64,000 bases of DNA, from assembly GCA_013399695.1 (NCBI GenBank), contig VXAU01002076.1:172135-236134 (forward strand). Reading direction: 5' to 3'. Source of the DNA: Formicarius rufipectus. Taxonomy: Eukaryota; Chordata; Aves; Passeriformes; Formicariidae. Under the pieces are notes generated by a model, which worked only from the letters and a program-made list of their open reading frames with translations, had not been told where the DNA came from and did no database searches. Position numbers and translations under genes: made by a program. Below, piece by piece: positions 1 through 13,140 of the stretch (positions within the stretch are counted from its first letter, which is position 1; each line of letters begins with the position of its first letter).

Positions 1-645
1 ATATGGTATAGTACAAGGCGGTTGCTTTTGGTCAGTGCACTGCTTCCTACCACAGCAGTCCCAGCACTTGAGTTCCTTGAAATGCAAGAAAGCATCGAGG
101 AACTTGCAATGCACATGCTGGCCACCAGGAACACGAGGATGCAGGTGCCAGGTCTGCACATCCAACAGTTTTGCTCGGGCTCTGCTCTGGCAGTGGCCAA
201 CATGACACCTGGGCCCTGGGTAGCCTGGTTTCTGATGTGCAGTCAGGTGTAAGCAGCCACCACATGGACGGCACAACGACCAGGAGGTACGTCTGGATCA
301 TACTGCAGACTTCTACTGAGTTTTTTTTACAGCCAAACTGCAACACACACTCTAAAAAGGAATGGCAAGCAAGAGGTTTGTGACAACGTTTTCATACCCA
401 GAGCATCATTCCAGGGGGGACTCTCCACGAGTCTCTGTCAACTGGCATGACAAGATGATGTCACTGCTTGGAAAAAATACTTTTGTACAACGTGGGAAGG
501 TGGAAGATGTAACACAGCAGGGATGGGCACTCAATGACTTTGTGCATATTTGAGCACAACCCCAATTAAGAGCAGGAAGGATGCAAGAAGCAGAGCTTGA
601 GCCACATCTGTTTTAAGCTGGTCAAGTGGAAATGCCTTGTCAAAT

Positions 646-708
646 TAAAAAAACAAACAAACAAAACAAAACAAAAAAAAAACAAAACAAAACAACAAAC
701 AAACAACA
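646..708 (+). repeat. A/C-rich simple repeat
   Basis: (AAAC)n and (AAAAC)n units, imperfect, with no adjacent element recognised. Confidence 0.8.
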
Positions 709-3700
709 TGAAAACCCACATGTGATTGTGCAGGTGTTGAGAGAAGAAAATCAACTCTCTTCAGTGGTATTTGGATTTGAGCAAAGTTACCATATGCATG
801 CTTTCTCAAAAATCAGATCGCCTTTGCACACACAAGTATCTCATTGACCTCTAAAGCCAACTCATTAGTGTGTAAAACTCTTATTTAACTGCTACAGCAA
901 GCCCAGAAAATTCAGAAAGTGAAGAGTCAGGTTACAAGATATGCAGTAGTGTACAAGAAACCTACAGCTTAAGAATTAGCTAAGCAACACTGCTGAGCAT
1001 TTGTATTTTAACCTGTCAGAAGCACAAGTTTTTCTTCAGAAGGTTGGTTGTCGAATTTTTTTGCTCTTAAATAGGCTGAGTTTCTGCTGTGAAAAGTGCA
1101 ACTGCTGTTTTGTAGTCTGATGATATTGCAATAAAACCTTTGGCTAAATCAAGGCTACAGGACAGAGCTTTGAGAAACCCCACGCAATCCCAGTGAAGCA
1201 ACCACGGCTTTATAAGTGGAAATTAATTTTAGTAAGTCTGTTGGTCATCTCACATTCCCAAAGCCTGTGATCCAGTTAGAAGTGCACTGCTTTAATGACC
1301 TGCATGATCACATTCAGTGAAGTTCAGAGACAGACAAAACACTCTTGGGCCCTCTCCATGAAGAGCATCACACCAGTGGGATTCTGGCTTCAGAACTCAC
1401 AGGCAAAAAGCACCGAGGTGGTCACATTAGTATTCCAAGGTACCATTTCTCTGTACAAACGCAAAATGCTTTGAGCACAATGAAATATTATTGTGTTACA
1501 TACAATAATTGCAGACAGGGTCTTCAAATACTGTATTTTATGGAGAGCAATTAAGCCCACTTCTCCTAAGACTTGCTGAATCAGTAGCCCTAGGGTACAG
1601 ACATTATTTTGTAGTACTTCTCTTCCAAATTCAGAGCACCTGAGGAGCAAACCTCTTCATTCTGCTCCTCTCCATATCCACAGCCTTGTGACAAGACCTG
1701 ACACAGGACATGCCCTTACTGTCCATTTCTCAGTGACTGCACATGGTTCTCCTGTGCCTTCCGAGGGGCCACCAGGTAGTCAGCAATCATCCCTGATGTC
1801 TGCTCCCTGACTGCAGGGACAAGTCTGCTCAGGGTTTTCCAGCCTTTCTGCAATCATACTCTTCCTCTCTGCATGTTTCCTTACAGCACCCTCCCCTTAC
1901 TCCCCACCCCATTCCTTGCAGGGCCACTCACTGCACCCCACGGGAGACCCAGGCTGTGACTGTGCTCCTTTACTGGGACCTGCTGCAGTGCCCTGGGCAG
2001 CCAGGTCTGGGGACTTGTGAGAGCAACCTGAGCACCCCTCCAGGCACATATATACATTCCTTCACTTCGAAGCTCATACTTGGCTGAGGGTATCTACTTC
2101 TGCAGCCAGGACATGGCTGCAGCACACAGCCACATCGGAACTGGGACAAGCCTAGTCACAGTGATAGTAAGTTTCCTTATTTAGCCTTTTCTAAGCATTT
2201 ATCTTCCCTGCCAGCTGCAGCCCTGTCTCGGGTCCCAGAAGCAGTCATGCTTTCCCCCAGCTCCTGTAACAAAGCACTTCTTTGCCACTAGGAAAGGTAA
2301 AATTCACCTAAGATTCCGTTCCGTGAAAGGAATCATGCCCAGAAGAGCAAGAGCCCTGGTACACCCAAGTAAACAATAACATCCTGCAAGGAGGAACAGA
2401 CACTGCTCTGTGAGCAAGAGCTCTGGCCCAATCCAAAATGTGCTGGTGTGAAGTCTGCAGTGGAAGTGCATGCAGGCTTCCCAGTCACAGCAGCTTGCTC
2501 TAGGTGCATTACAGGACCCTCTGCCCCCTCTCTGAGCCAAGCTTCGTGCAAAAGAGCTGAAGGGAGTGTTAGTGGAGTCTGTGTGTGTGCATATACACAC
2601 ACAACCCCACCCAATCTAAATGGCAAGTTCAGAGAGCAATAAAGAAAGGTAGATCATCTGCTTTTCCACACTTAATGAATTTCACAGTTTGGGAGAAAAC
2701 AGCTGGTGCCCCATGATCTTTGGAATCACTAGATTCAGGAGCCTTACACCTGCCCCAAAAGCTGTCAGCAATTCAAGGTCGGAAAGCATAGGAATCACTG
2801 CACACTCAAAAGCCAAACAAACAGTCCTCACTGCTTGTTTTCACTCTGACTAAAAAGCAGCGAAAGCAGCACTAGAAAAGAATTAATTCTCAGTTTGCTA
2901 TTCTAAATAGTCTGAATTGTCCAGAGACTAAATTTTTGCTCTTCAAGAGATGAGTGCAATTTTAGGTGTCTTAGCTCTCATCCAAACCTGCAGCACATTG
3001 CAGTGTACGTAAAAAGGTGGGCAGGCAGTGACACTCACCAAAAGGAAATAAAAACAGGATTCAGCTGCCACCTCAAACAGCAGCTGTCAAACCTGAGGGA
3101 ATCCAAGAGTCCACAGCAAAGAGCCTTTACACCCAACCTTTACAAATCTGGGCTTCACTTATTACTGACTTAACTCAGCCACTCCTTTTGCTGTTGCTCT
3201 TAACCAGATCTTTGCAGAGTAAATATCTATTTAGCCCTGTCCTGATGGGGTACTTATACCCAGTCCTTGGTCACTGAAATAATTCTGCATCGGTAAGAGG
3301 CCATGGTCCATCCTGGGCACTGCACAAAGATAATCTGATAGTCTGACTCGTGGGTGGTCTGCTGTGAGGCTAAGAAAATGGAGCACCACTACAGTGCAGC
3401 TGACAATGCAAGTATGAATCTAGAAGCCAGGTACAAAACTTGGATAATTAATGAAAGATTGCAGCAGAAGCTCTAGTCAAAGCAGAGTGGGCACTTTTCT
3501 AGCTACCTTTATGTTTAGTTTCTTATCCATATTTTTCCTGTTGAAGAATTTCAGCCTGGCAACTCATAGGGATTGAAGACTACATCTTTTTACTATAAAA
3601 CATTATTAATATGTAGATAGAGGGACTAAAGCATTCTAATGAAAAGGTATAAAATTACTTAAAAGTGCAGAGTTCATGATTTAGGAAAAGAAACTAAACT

Positions 3701-6700
3701 GTTTCTTCAGTGCATCAATTTTGCCTTACTGAAATGAATGAATTTACTTGTAACTAACAAATACTGATAGTTGAGTCCAGTACATGACTTGAAGTTCATA
3801 CAGTTTCATGCCGATTTTGGATAGGATAGTTTTCTTCACAGTAGTTGATAAAGAGCTGTGGTTTATATTTTTTCTGGTAGCACCATTGGTAACACATGGA
3901 CATTTTAGTTACTACTGATCAGTGCATGCACAGTGTCAAGGTGTTCTGTACTCCTTATAAGACCCCACCACTGAAGAGGCTGAGTGTGCTCAAGGAGTTG
4001 GGAAGGGATACAGCAAGGACAGGTGATTCCAGCTCACCCCAGGGATATTTCAGACCATATGGCATCATGCTTAGCATATGAAGCTGGGAGAAGGAAGAAG
4101 GAACATTTGTAGTGATGGTGTCTGTCTTCCCAAATCATGAGATGGAGCCCTGCTTTTCTGGGGAGGGCTGAACACCTGCCTACCCATAGGAAGGAGTGAA
4201 TGAATTCCTTGTTGTCTTAGTCTGCTTGTGTGCATGGCTTTTGCTTTCTTACTAAACAGTCTGTGTCTCAATGCATTGAGTTCTCTCACTTCTACCTTTC
4301 CAATTCTCTCCTCTACCCTGTGGGACCATGTCTCTCTTCTTTCCTCTGCCTCCAGGAAATGAAACTATATCTTACCTTAAAAGATTGTAACAGAAGTGCC
4401 AGTCTCTACTTTCCTTTAGGCCTTTTTAAACATCAGAAATAAAGCAGCAGATTCAACTAATGCAAGGTGTCAGCATTTGACAGCACATTCAGGAACCTGA
4501 GAGTCATCCTACAAGAAGAGAAATGAAAAGCACAAATTAGTCATTGTGCATCTCATGTGTAAAATCCCTGATGTTTGGTAGAGCCATGCTGCTAAACAAT
4601 ACAGAAGTCAGCAATCATCATAAATATGAAAGGACTAAGGCATTTTTTGTTTCCAAGGTGAAATGTACATGTCACATTTTGGTTACAGAATCCTGGAAAG
4701 AAAGTATGCATCTTGCAATAGCTATGTCACCCTGCACTGCCTTCACAATTTAAATCTTCTTTGTTCAAACAACAGTCCATATGAATGAACAGAAACAAAG
4801 CACCAAGCATGTCAGGATACACCAGCTATGCCAGTTACAGAAACACAACAGTAAATGTGACTCAGTACTAGTTTGAACTGGGAAGTGCATCAGAAGCCCA
4901 CGTGAGCTAAGTATGAGCACTACGTAAGCCAGGATGTTGGTTCACTTTACAGGAAAAGGAGAGACATCTACAGGTACGTCTGATTTCCATGAAGAGGCTT
5001 TTTTCAAAGTTCTCATCTTGCAAGAACTCATACACACACTCAACTCATACTGCGTAAGGACACTCCAACTGCAGAAGAGTTCATGCATGCATCACTATGG
5101 CACATTAGGCATCCGATTTCCTCCACAGCAATTGAGAAAGATGTTCCCTCACCACGGTTAGACATTTGTTTTTCAGCTCCAACCCATCTGGCATGTTTAA
5201 TCCCCCAAACAAGCAAACTTCCCAAAACTGCAGGTGTGTGCACACACACACACAGACACTGTCCCTTGCACTGAGATATCCCACCTCACAGCCATCACGA
5301 GTAGAGTCCAAGTCAGCTGCACCCACCCTGACGAGGTGCCAATGTTGAACAATTGCACAATGATGCTGCTTTGACATTTGACAGCTATGGAGGGATGAGC
5401 CAGCAGAACAACTTATCTATATCTAGCATGGTTACTCAACAGAGTTTTAAACTATTTTCAGATAAACGTCACTTCTTATCATCCAACTTATTAAATACTT
5501 TCCTAAAGCTTTCATACAAACATACAGGGCAACTGCTGTACCAGTTGATAAAACTGCAGAGATGGGACCTTAATAGAATGCAAGAGAATCCTACCAGGTC
5601 AGAATTAAGGAATATTAGAAATTAATTAAAAAACAGCACCAAAAGCATGTCACAGACCCAAGTCCCTACACAGATATATATATTTTTCTAATCATACACT
5701 GCTTACAAATCCTTAAAACAGTCTCCTAAGGATTGTCTTCATAAACTAAAACAACAAGTAGCATTTGAAGGGAAACTACACGAGTGTCCTTGGGAGGAGG
5801 AAGTGAACTGGGACACCTTAGGCTCTAGAAGGGTAACATCTGTTACAAAACCAGAAGTACAAAAGCCCCAAGCTTAGATGAGCTTTAAGCTAGTATTCAG
5901 TGTTCTTAAGTTACCCAAAAAGGCAATTTCTTCTCCCCTCTAACACTTCATCAATACATTTAGTTATACTTTTAGCTATTTATGTAAAATATGAACATTT
6001 TACACAACATGTTACCTATTTATGATACCTTTAAAATGGTTTTCTTAGAATGGGAGTACATTCTAAGCTGATTACAAATATCTGTATTTACAAAATATTA
6101 AAAACTGCAATGCATTAGGAATTTTAAGATTATAGAAAACAAATTATACCCTTGGAGCTATATATTCACAGATAATAGGAAGTACTGCAATCATTGAATT
6201 TCTGTATAACCTCCTGCACTATATTTCTGTATAAAGCAGTACAGCAGTTGCCAAATGTTCTGTCAATAGTCAACACGTCCTGAGCTGCTGTTCAAGGACA
6301 CAAAAACCTGACTTTCAAAGTCCTGCTGCCATGTGTCCATATCATAATGTCTAAATAATTCAGGTAATCCTCATGGGTTAATTTTTCTCCAACAGATTTC
6401 GCATTTTGCACACTGCTGCACAGGCAGCATAAACTCTCTACCAGGTACTCTGTAATTCAGCTCAACAGCATTTACGCCCACACCTGCTCCCAGATCAGCT
6501 TGAAAGCACAATAACTGTGTAACACAGAAAACCAGAACGAGGACACAGCTTGAGCCACGAGATGAACTAGTGACAACTCTGGTTACCTCTTGATCAAAGA
6601 GGAGTCACCAAAAGTCAGGAATCCTTTGGGACCTAAGATTTATCACACACCTTAATGTTTTCCATGCCATATGAAAGAATGGTTCAGTTATGCTTTTCAT

Positions 6701-6949
6701 CCCAAACAAATCACAGCATACATGTACACACAATCATCTTACTCCTACACATTCAAGCACAACCAAAACAAAAAACAAAACACTGCACACCCATTTTTTC
6801 CCTTAGGGGATGAACAAACCGCACCTAAAAGGCATTAATAACTAAACACTAGAAAACAGCCTGTTACAATGGTGATTTAAAAAAATATATGTAACACTGT
6901 AAGCAAAATTTTAATCTGTATAGAATGGATGTATGTTTCTCACATAAAA

Positions 6950-7025
6950 TAATTGTTCTTCAAATAGAAGAATTGTTCTTCTAATTGTGAGGCAATTAGA
7001 TTGCCTCACAAATAGCAATCTAATT
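6950..7025. repeat. Cluster of short inverted repeats with overlapping stems
   Basis: Three stems are visible: AGAAGAA/TTCTTCT at 6966-6972 and 6976-6982; a 12-bp stem TTGTGAGGCAAT/ATTGCCTCACAA at 6985-6996 and 7000-7011 with a 3-nt loop; and AATTAGATTGC/GCAATCTAATT at 6994-7004 and 7015-7025. The second and third share bases and cannot form together. There is also a direct repeat AATTGTTCTTC. No function is known to me. Confidence 0.7.
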
Positions 7026-8705
7026 TCATTCCCAGGCATAAAACTTACTTGGAGATTAGCATAACTGAGTTCTAAGTGGAAGGAAAGAAAAGCAGAAATT
7101 AAAATAACCATGATCAAACAATCAGAGATACTGCATATACAAAGGGAGGCCATTTGCTGATAAACTTGTAATTTTACAGGAAGTTCTAATCTTCATAACA
7201 TTTTATATTTAAACAAAGCTTGCTAAGCAACAGATACTCCTTAAATTCTCAAGGACATTGTGTCACCAATTTCTAATGGGAAGTGCACAGCATACTTCAC
7301 TAGCTTGACCAATTCACTACAGGCAGCTAACACATGTATTCATTCTTCTCTCCTTCTCAACATTGTTCAACACCTCCTCCCACAGGCTCCTCCAACACAT
7401 CCACCTTCCTCCAGCAGCGCGATTCACTTATCTAAAGAGGAATTCATATTGGCCTGAAAAAACAGCAGCCTCCTCAACTGCAAGGATATGCCTGGATAAC
7501 TTATTGAGATATGCCTCAGATGTTGTGTCCAACAAACACTTCTAAGTCAGTTAAAGACATCCTGCGTAGCACCAGAAAGGTAGTTACATTCTTGGTGTGA
7601 AGAAGCCATTATTTAAAAATGAATTTGAAGAAAACATTTCCAGTAGTAAAGACACTATTTCCTGGGGAATGCATTCTACATTTTTGAACAGAAAGCTTTT
7701 AAGTAGTCAAAAGCACTATTCAGCCTCGGTACACTTCACTGGCATAAGTTCTCATAATTGCTAAAGGAAATAACTAAGGCTATGTCTGCGTGCCACAAAG
7801 CACCATACTAATTAACCCTGTGGAGACACTAATTAATCTGGGCAGGGCGCCACAGTAACATGACTACTCTGCATCGGGAATCTCCCCATAGTGATGCATG
7901 GTTCGTGCCATTAGGATATCACCCCCTCCCACCCAAGCAGTCTCTTTCATATTAAAGAAGAGTCTTACACGAAAGATGAACCCTCCATCTCGGAAACTGA
8001 TGCACTGCTCATTTTTATTGAGGTCTACGATCATCAGCAGACAATACTGATCTACACATTGCAGCAATTCTTGACAGTGAAATAACTGGCAGGTACGACT
8101 GAGGATCCCTGGCTGCTAGGAGGGGGAATATGGGAGGGTATCGGAAACCTATGGACAGTTTCCCGGCAGGAAAGGTCCAAGACAGTACCTCAGACGAGTT
8201 CTGAGCAATGATAACCGTGATTGTCTGACAAACACCTCTGGCAATTCACGCCACATTTTACTTTCTCACTTGTTATTGACTGAAATAAGGAGAGACCCTC
8301 CAGCAGACGTGTAAATGTTCTTAGTAAGCTCCAAATAGCAGATAATGGCGTGCTTGTTAGCACGGTAGAAAAAGTTAAACTGTTGACAAAGCGACTTTCC
8401 TTTCAACATTCTAGTGATAAAACAAGCCCTGGGCTAAGGCCAGAACACTTTATCTGCTGAACCTGATGCCACGTCTTGGTATAGAGAGGTGCTCTTCACG
8501 TACTGCAAATGGACTTTGAACTTCTTGTAACTTTTTAAAAACACATACAGTAAGGACTAATGTACTCAGCAGTAGCTTGAAAGTGCCTGTCCCAACAGGA
8601 ACTGGTTTTTGAGCAACCGGAAAAGTGGAAGGAAGAGGAATACACCTGGCACACAATGCAACCTGCAGCAGCAGGTAATCTCACAGCCTACCCACATCAT
8701 CATCA

Positions 8706-8920
8706 TCATGGCTAGACTTCGCGAACGAAGATTTGGGAGGGTTTTACCCACGCTTGCTGCAAGCGCGCTGATGGCTGATAAGGCTGATGTGAGATAGGCA
8801 AGTCCGGTTGCAAAAGGCACAGCAGAAAGTCTCCGTAGGTGGTACTGTTAAGGCCCCGTTCTTTCTGCGCTGTCTTTTCTCCTCCAGACTGATTCAGCGT
8901 GCTGTTTCAAAGGAGACAGC
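8706..8920. repeat. Dispersed 215-bp repeat, copy 1
   Basis: The segment from TCATGGCTAGACTTC to CAAAGGAGACAGC recurs at 33691-33905 with the same length, no gap and about 18 mismatches by eye (roughly 92 % identity), in the same orientation. This copy keeps more CpG sites (CTTCGCGAACGAAG, AAGCGCGCTG) than the other, so it is either younger or nearer the source. A short CAT microsatellite abuts its left edge. There is no poly(A) tail or obvious terminal repeat. It contains an open frame starting MARLRERRFGRVLPTLAAS, but coding is unproven. I do not recognise the family. Confidence 0.85.
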
Positions 8921-11900
8921 CTACCCACAACACAGGATAGAAAGATACAGAAGGGTTATTCCCTCTGCCACAAACAAGCCAAAGTCAGGGAAATGTTTTG
9001 CTTGCCAACAGAACAGACAATTTCAAATTCGGAAGAGCCCCTGTCCAGTCCTCTCTTTCTCCTTCCCACAAATAGGTATCTAAACCCGAGGCATTTCTGA
9101 AACAATCCTGTTCTTATGGCCTCCCTCAGTACACATAGACCCGCAAAGCACATCCCTATGAATTTAGCAGGAGTTACCTGAGCAAGGTGACTCGTTTTGC
9201 TGGTGAATGCGATACACCAGCTCAGCTAGAAGTGGGCAGGCAGGGCTGGCTTCTCACGTGTCAGTTTTGCTCCGGCAGAGGTCACAGCGTGATCAAGGGC
9301 GGCTGTGCCTTGGACCAGGATTTGTACTATAGCATTCAGAAGCTGGTGACTGCTCTCAACACGTAGACTATTTCTTGTGGCAAAAGCACAAGGACACCTG
9401 CCTAGCACGAAGTGCACTGCGCTGTGACAGGGAAAAGTCACATCAACTAAGCAGTTATCAAAAGACCCCTTGAGACTTTCACATTCTCAGCAGAGTGGAC
9501 AAATACTCGGTAAGTCTGCCAGGTTCAGCAAGGATGAATCAAAATCCTACATCCCCGTAAAAAGCATAATCATTCACTTACAAGAAATTAAATTGCATTT
9601 GACAAGTAGGTGTTAAAGAAGCAGTTCTCACACTTAGACCCAAATACTTCAGCTCAAGAAAAATAGAAAGATCGTGTAAGAGACACATTGGCTATCTGAT
9701 CACTTTCAAAAACATTAAGGCAGCAAAACACCTGGTGTACATGTAAGTTTACAACTGCCTAATAAAAGGCTGTCTCCTCCAAATTATTTCTTTTTTTACA
9801 CAAAGGCTGTGAATTATACATAGTAAAAGTGACAAGATGGGTAAACACTTCAGTCTCTGAACAGCAAAAACTGATCAAGATTGTGACAAAACAGTAAACC
9901 CCAGCAAATAATACAAGCAGATGTGCTGAATCCTAACGTTGTCAAGTCAGGTGAGGTTGACTCACCATGTACTGTACACTCAAAGGTCAGCTAAATGTCC
10001 CACTCCCTCCTACAACGCCTTTCCTATACAAACTGTGGAATTCACCATGGGCCTTGTGAAAGGAGACCTTTGCTTGGTAGGACAAACAGTGCCATGACAC
10101 AACCACCGCTGCAATGGAGACAGTCAGCTGGCAGGCAGCAGATCTGAGATTTAACCAGAAATTGGCAAAGTTCTGAAAGGAAACAGTGCAAATGTCCACT
10201 CCAACAGCTGAGGCTGCTGCATCAAATGAAGTTGAGCTGATAGTCCTAGAGTTTACCTACGGCTTTCTTTTATCCCATCTGCAAGGAAATTGCTACTCAT
10301 GGACTTCATTCATATACAGGGACGCACATCCAGCCAGTGAGGAAGTAAAGTCATTAACACACCCAAGTTCTGTTTGTGAGGATTTTCTTTTTTCACGTGG
10401 CCATATGCAGGCAGATCTGATTCTTTGTTCTCTGTCTGCAAAACTAAGCTACCAAATTTACCAGATCTAAAAAACGTAATTTATTTCCCATGGCTCTAAA
10501 GTAGGATGAACTTTACAAGGAGAGTTTAGTTGGGATACTACGTTAGGCAAGGAGGGGAGGGAGAAGAGGGTGTCACAACACAAACACTGGTACGAGGTTA
10601 CCTAAAAAAGCGGTTCAAGAAAGAAGGAAAACTGGTAAGACCTTCAGCTACTAATCATCTCCTTCTAACTTTCCTCAATACACTAGTTATATCATTTACT
10701 GTCTACATCACCATATCACAAAACACAGCTGACAACCAACAACACACATGATAAATCTGTGCTTGCTTCCTTAAGGAAAGCAGATATTAGAAACAGGCAT
10801 AAAAGCAATTCTTTGCTCTTGCAATGAAAAGGAACTTTGAAGGTGGAGAATGAACCTGAAAGGGACCATAAAAAGCTATCTTGCTTGCCTTGTTCCCAGA
10901 TGAGATAGGTTCTCACCTGTCTGTGGGAGACACCATGCTCCTGAGGAGGGCAACTTGCGTACTCCTCTAGTCCCATCTGAGCTGAGCCTGGAGAGGAAGG
11001 AAAGGGGCTTGAAAGTTTTTAATAGGCAGAAGATGTTTCACTATATATCTTAACCTTCAATATTAAATTAAAAACACAGAACTGATAGACATTATCTCCA
11101 GTAGCAGCAACTCTGAAACATTAGTAAGCTTTATGAATCCCAACAATTTTTAGTTGCTAGATTTCAAGTGACAAAAGCAAACCTCTGTAAAAACTCCACT
11201 CTTTCTTTGTGCTCTTTCCCAAGCCTCATAGCAAATGAAAACAATCCCCATATGCCAATCATCACCACATATCTTCATGAGGGTAACAGCTACAGCTAAC
11301 AATGGGCAGCCAATCTGATTTAGGACCACTTCAAGAACCTGCTTCTTAGGGAATCCTTATCACTCACAGACTCATCTCCTTATCTAGGTCTGGAGGCTGA
11401 ACTCCCCTTACTTCAGGACAGGCCACATGCCCAGACTTCAAGTTGGAATGAAAATCAAGAATAGGGCTCACAGCTTAGTCTGGCACCAAAGGACATACCA
11501 GACCAGGTCACTTTACTTTGCAGCTTGGGCTTCCCATATGCCTGTTGCTTAGCTGCCTTTGGGATTCTCAAGAGGATTTTACCATTGTCTTCCTAGTGAC
11601 ATTCCAGAGCACATATTCCTAAGGGATGAGATTTTTAGAAGGACTATGTAGATCAGTCTTCAAACTCCACCACTATTTAGGAATGACACTTAACCACCAC
11701 ACACTCCTTAATAGCTCTGAGGAAGTTCCAGTAATGAACCAAGATGAGAAATAAACCTGTCATCTTTACAGCCTAGAGATTTGAAAACATGATGAATTGA
11801 TGGACCCCAAGCTCCACATTGCTGTTGGGTGGTAGGCTCCTCACTACAGCAGGCTACAATAAGAAGGATCCTCAAAAGTAACATCACTGAGGGCCATTCT

Positions 11901-12490
11901 CATGGCAATATTGTTTCCCTTTGTGCAAAAGGGAAAAAAAAAAATAGAACAGCTGTCTCCTTCAATGTTCTGGATCAATTACTTGAACAAGAAGGGCTAA
12001 TAAGAAGGTCATTCTGAATTTACTTCATGTGAAGCAAGCTAATCCAGAATAATCCCTGTATGTTCTTACACCTTCAAGAGTACCATGTTCTAGACAAGAC
12101 AGTAAAACAGACATTTTGCATGAAGAGTGGCAGACAAAAACAAGCATTTCCAGGGATTCAATGGCCAGGAAAATTAAGTAACCAAGCATGTGGTCTCCAA
12201 GAAAAAGGACAGATTATTCCCCAGAGTTCCACCAGTAGCTCTTAAGAGAACAGCTTTCTTCAATTAAACTTCAAGTCCTGTCACCCTAGGATGTTTGTCA
12301 GTGTTGCTCAGAAACAAGGCAAGACTACCTCATCCTAGCATAAGCAAGATGGATTAGCAAGGGCAGGACAAGCAGGACACAGGCAGTACTGGTCAGGATG
12401 TTCTTCTCTACTGAGATGGTTATAATGACTAGCATATTCCGCAATGGAATTGATTAGGAATTCTGCAGAAGGCACACACAAATGGTAATA
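8921..12490. other. Non-coding, no exon recognised
   Basis: The first part, to about 9.45 kb, remains richer in CpG than its surroundings. The rest is ordinary A+T-rich sequence. The longest frame, at 10186-10470 plus, ends in low-complexity isoleucine/tyrosine codons and shows no familiar motif. Confidence 0.6.
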
Positions 12491-13140
12491 TTCATAGAAT
12501 GATTTGGATTGGAAGGGACCTTAAAGATCATCTCATTCCAAGCCCCCTGCCATAGGCAGAGAAACCTTTCACTAGACCAGGTTGTTCAGAACTCATCCTG
12601 CCTTGCCTTTAACACTTTCATGAATGGGGCATTCAAAACTTCTCTGGGCACCCTGTCCCAGTGCATAGCACTCTCACAGTAAAGACTTTTTTCCTAATAC
12701 CTAATCTAATATCTCTTCTCTGTTTGAATCCATCCCCCATTATCCTGTCACTACACGCCACTGTAAAAAGTCCCTTTCCATCTTCCTTATAGGCTTCCCT
12801 CAGGTACTAGAAGGTCACAATTAGGTCACCCCTAAGCCTTCTCTTTTCCAAGCTGAACATTTAGCTCTTGCTCATCGGAGAGGTGCTTCAACCCTCTAAT
12901 CATCTTGGCATCCCTCCTCTGGACCTGCTCATACAGGTCAATTCCTGTGCCAAGGACCCCAGGGTTGGATCAGAACTACAGGCAGGGTTTAATCAGAGTA
13001 GAAGGGCAGAGTCCCCTCCCTCAACCTGCTGACCATGTTGCTTTTGATGCAGTCCAGGAAATAACTGGCTTTCTGAGCTGTGAGTGCACAGTGCTGGTTC
13101 ATGTCCAGTCTCTCATCCACTAATATTCTTGCCCTTTCTG
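12491..13140 (-). mobile_element. CR1 LINE, 3'-terminal fragment
   Basis: The stretch starts TTCATAGAATGATTTGG and GGAAGGGACCTTAAAGATCA and continues with CACCCTGTCCCAG, CTCACAGTAAAGA, GGAGAGGTGCTTCAACCC and TCTGGACCTGCTC, ending near CTCATCCACTAATATTC. This is the reverse complement of the last ~650 bp of avian CR1 elements, including the end of the reverse-transcriptase frame and the short 3' UTR. The CR1 3' end is at 12491, so the element is on the minus strand. It is 5'-truncated, as usual for CR1, and its frame is broken by many substitutions, so it is inactive. Confidence 0.93.

Larger units (their letters stand above)
1..8705. other. Non-coding, no exon recognised
   Basis: A+T-rich sequence with short chance open frames only. 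It contains the A/C-rich tract at 646-708, short TG/CA microsatellites near 2577-2600 and 5230-5256, and the hairpin cluster at 6950-7025. It is compatible with a long intron or an intergenic region. From about 7.8 kb the CpG content rises. Confidence 0.6.

Noticed and set aside
7864..8067. A 67-codon minus frame in the CpG-enriched patch
   Set aside because: No recognisable motif and no splice partners; an alternative plus-strand frame in the same DNA is equally plausible, so neither is supported.
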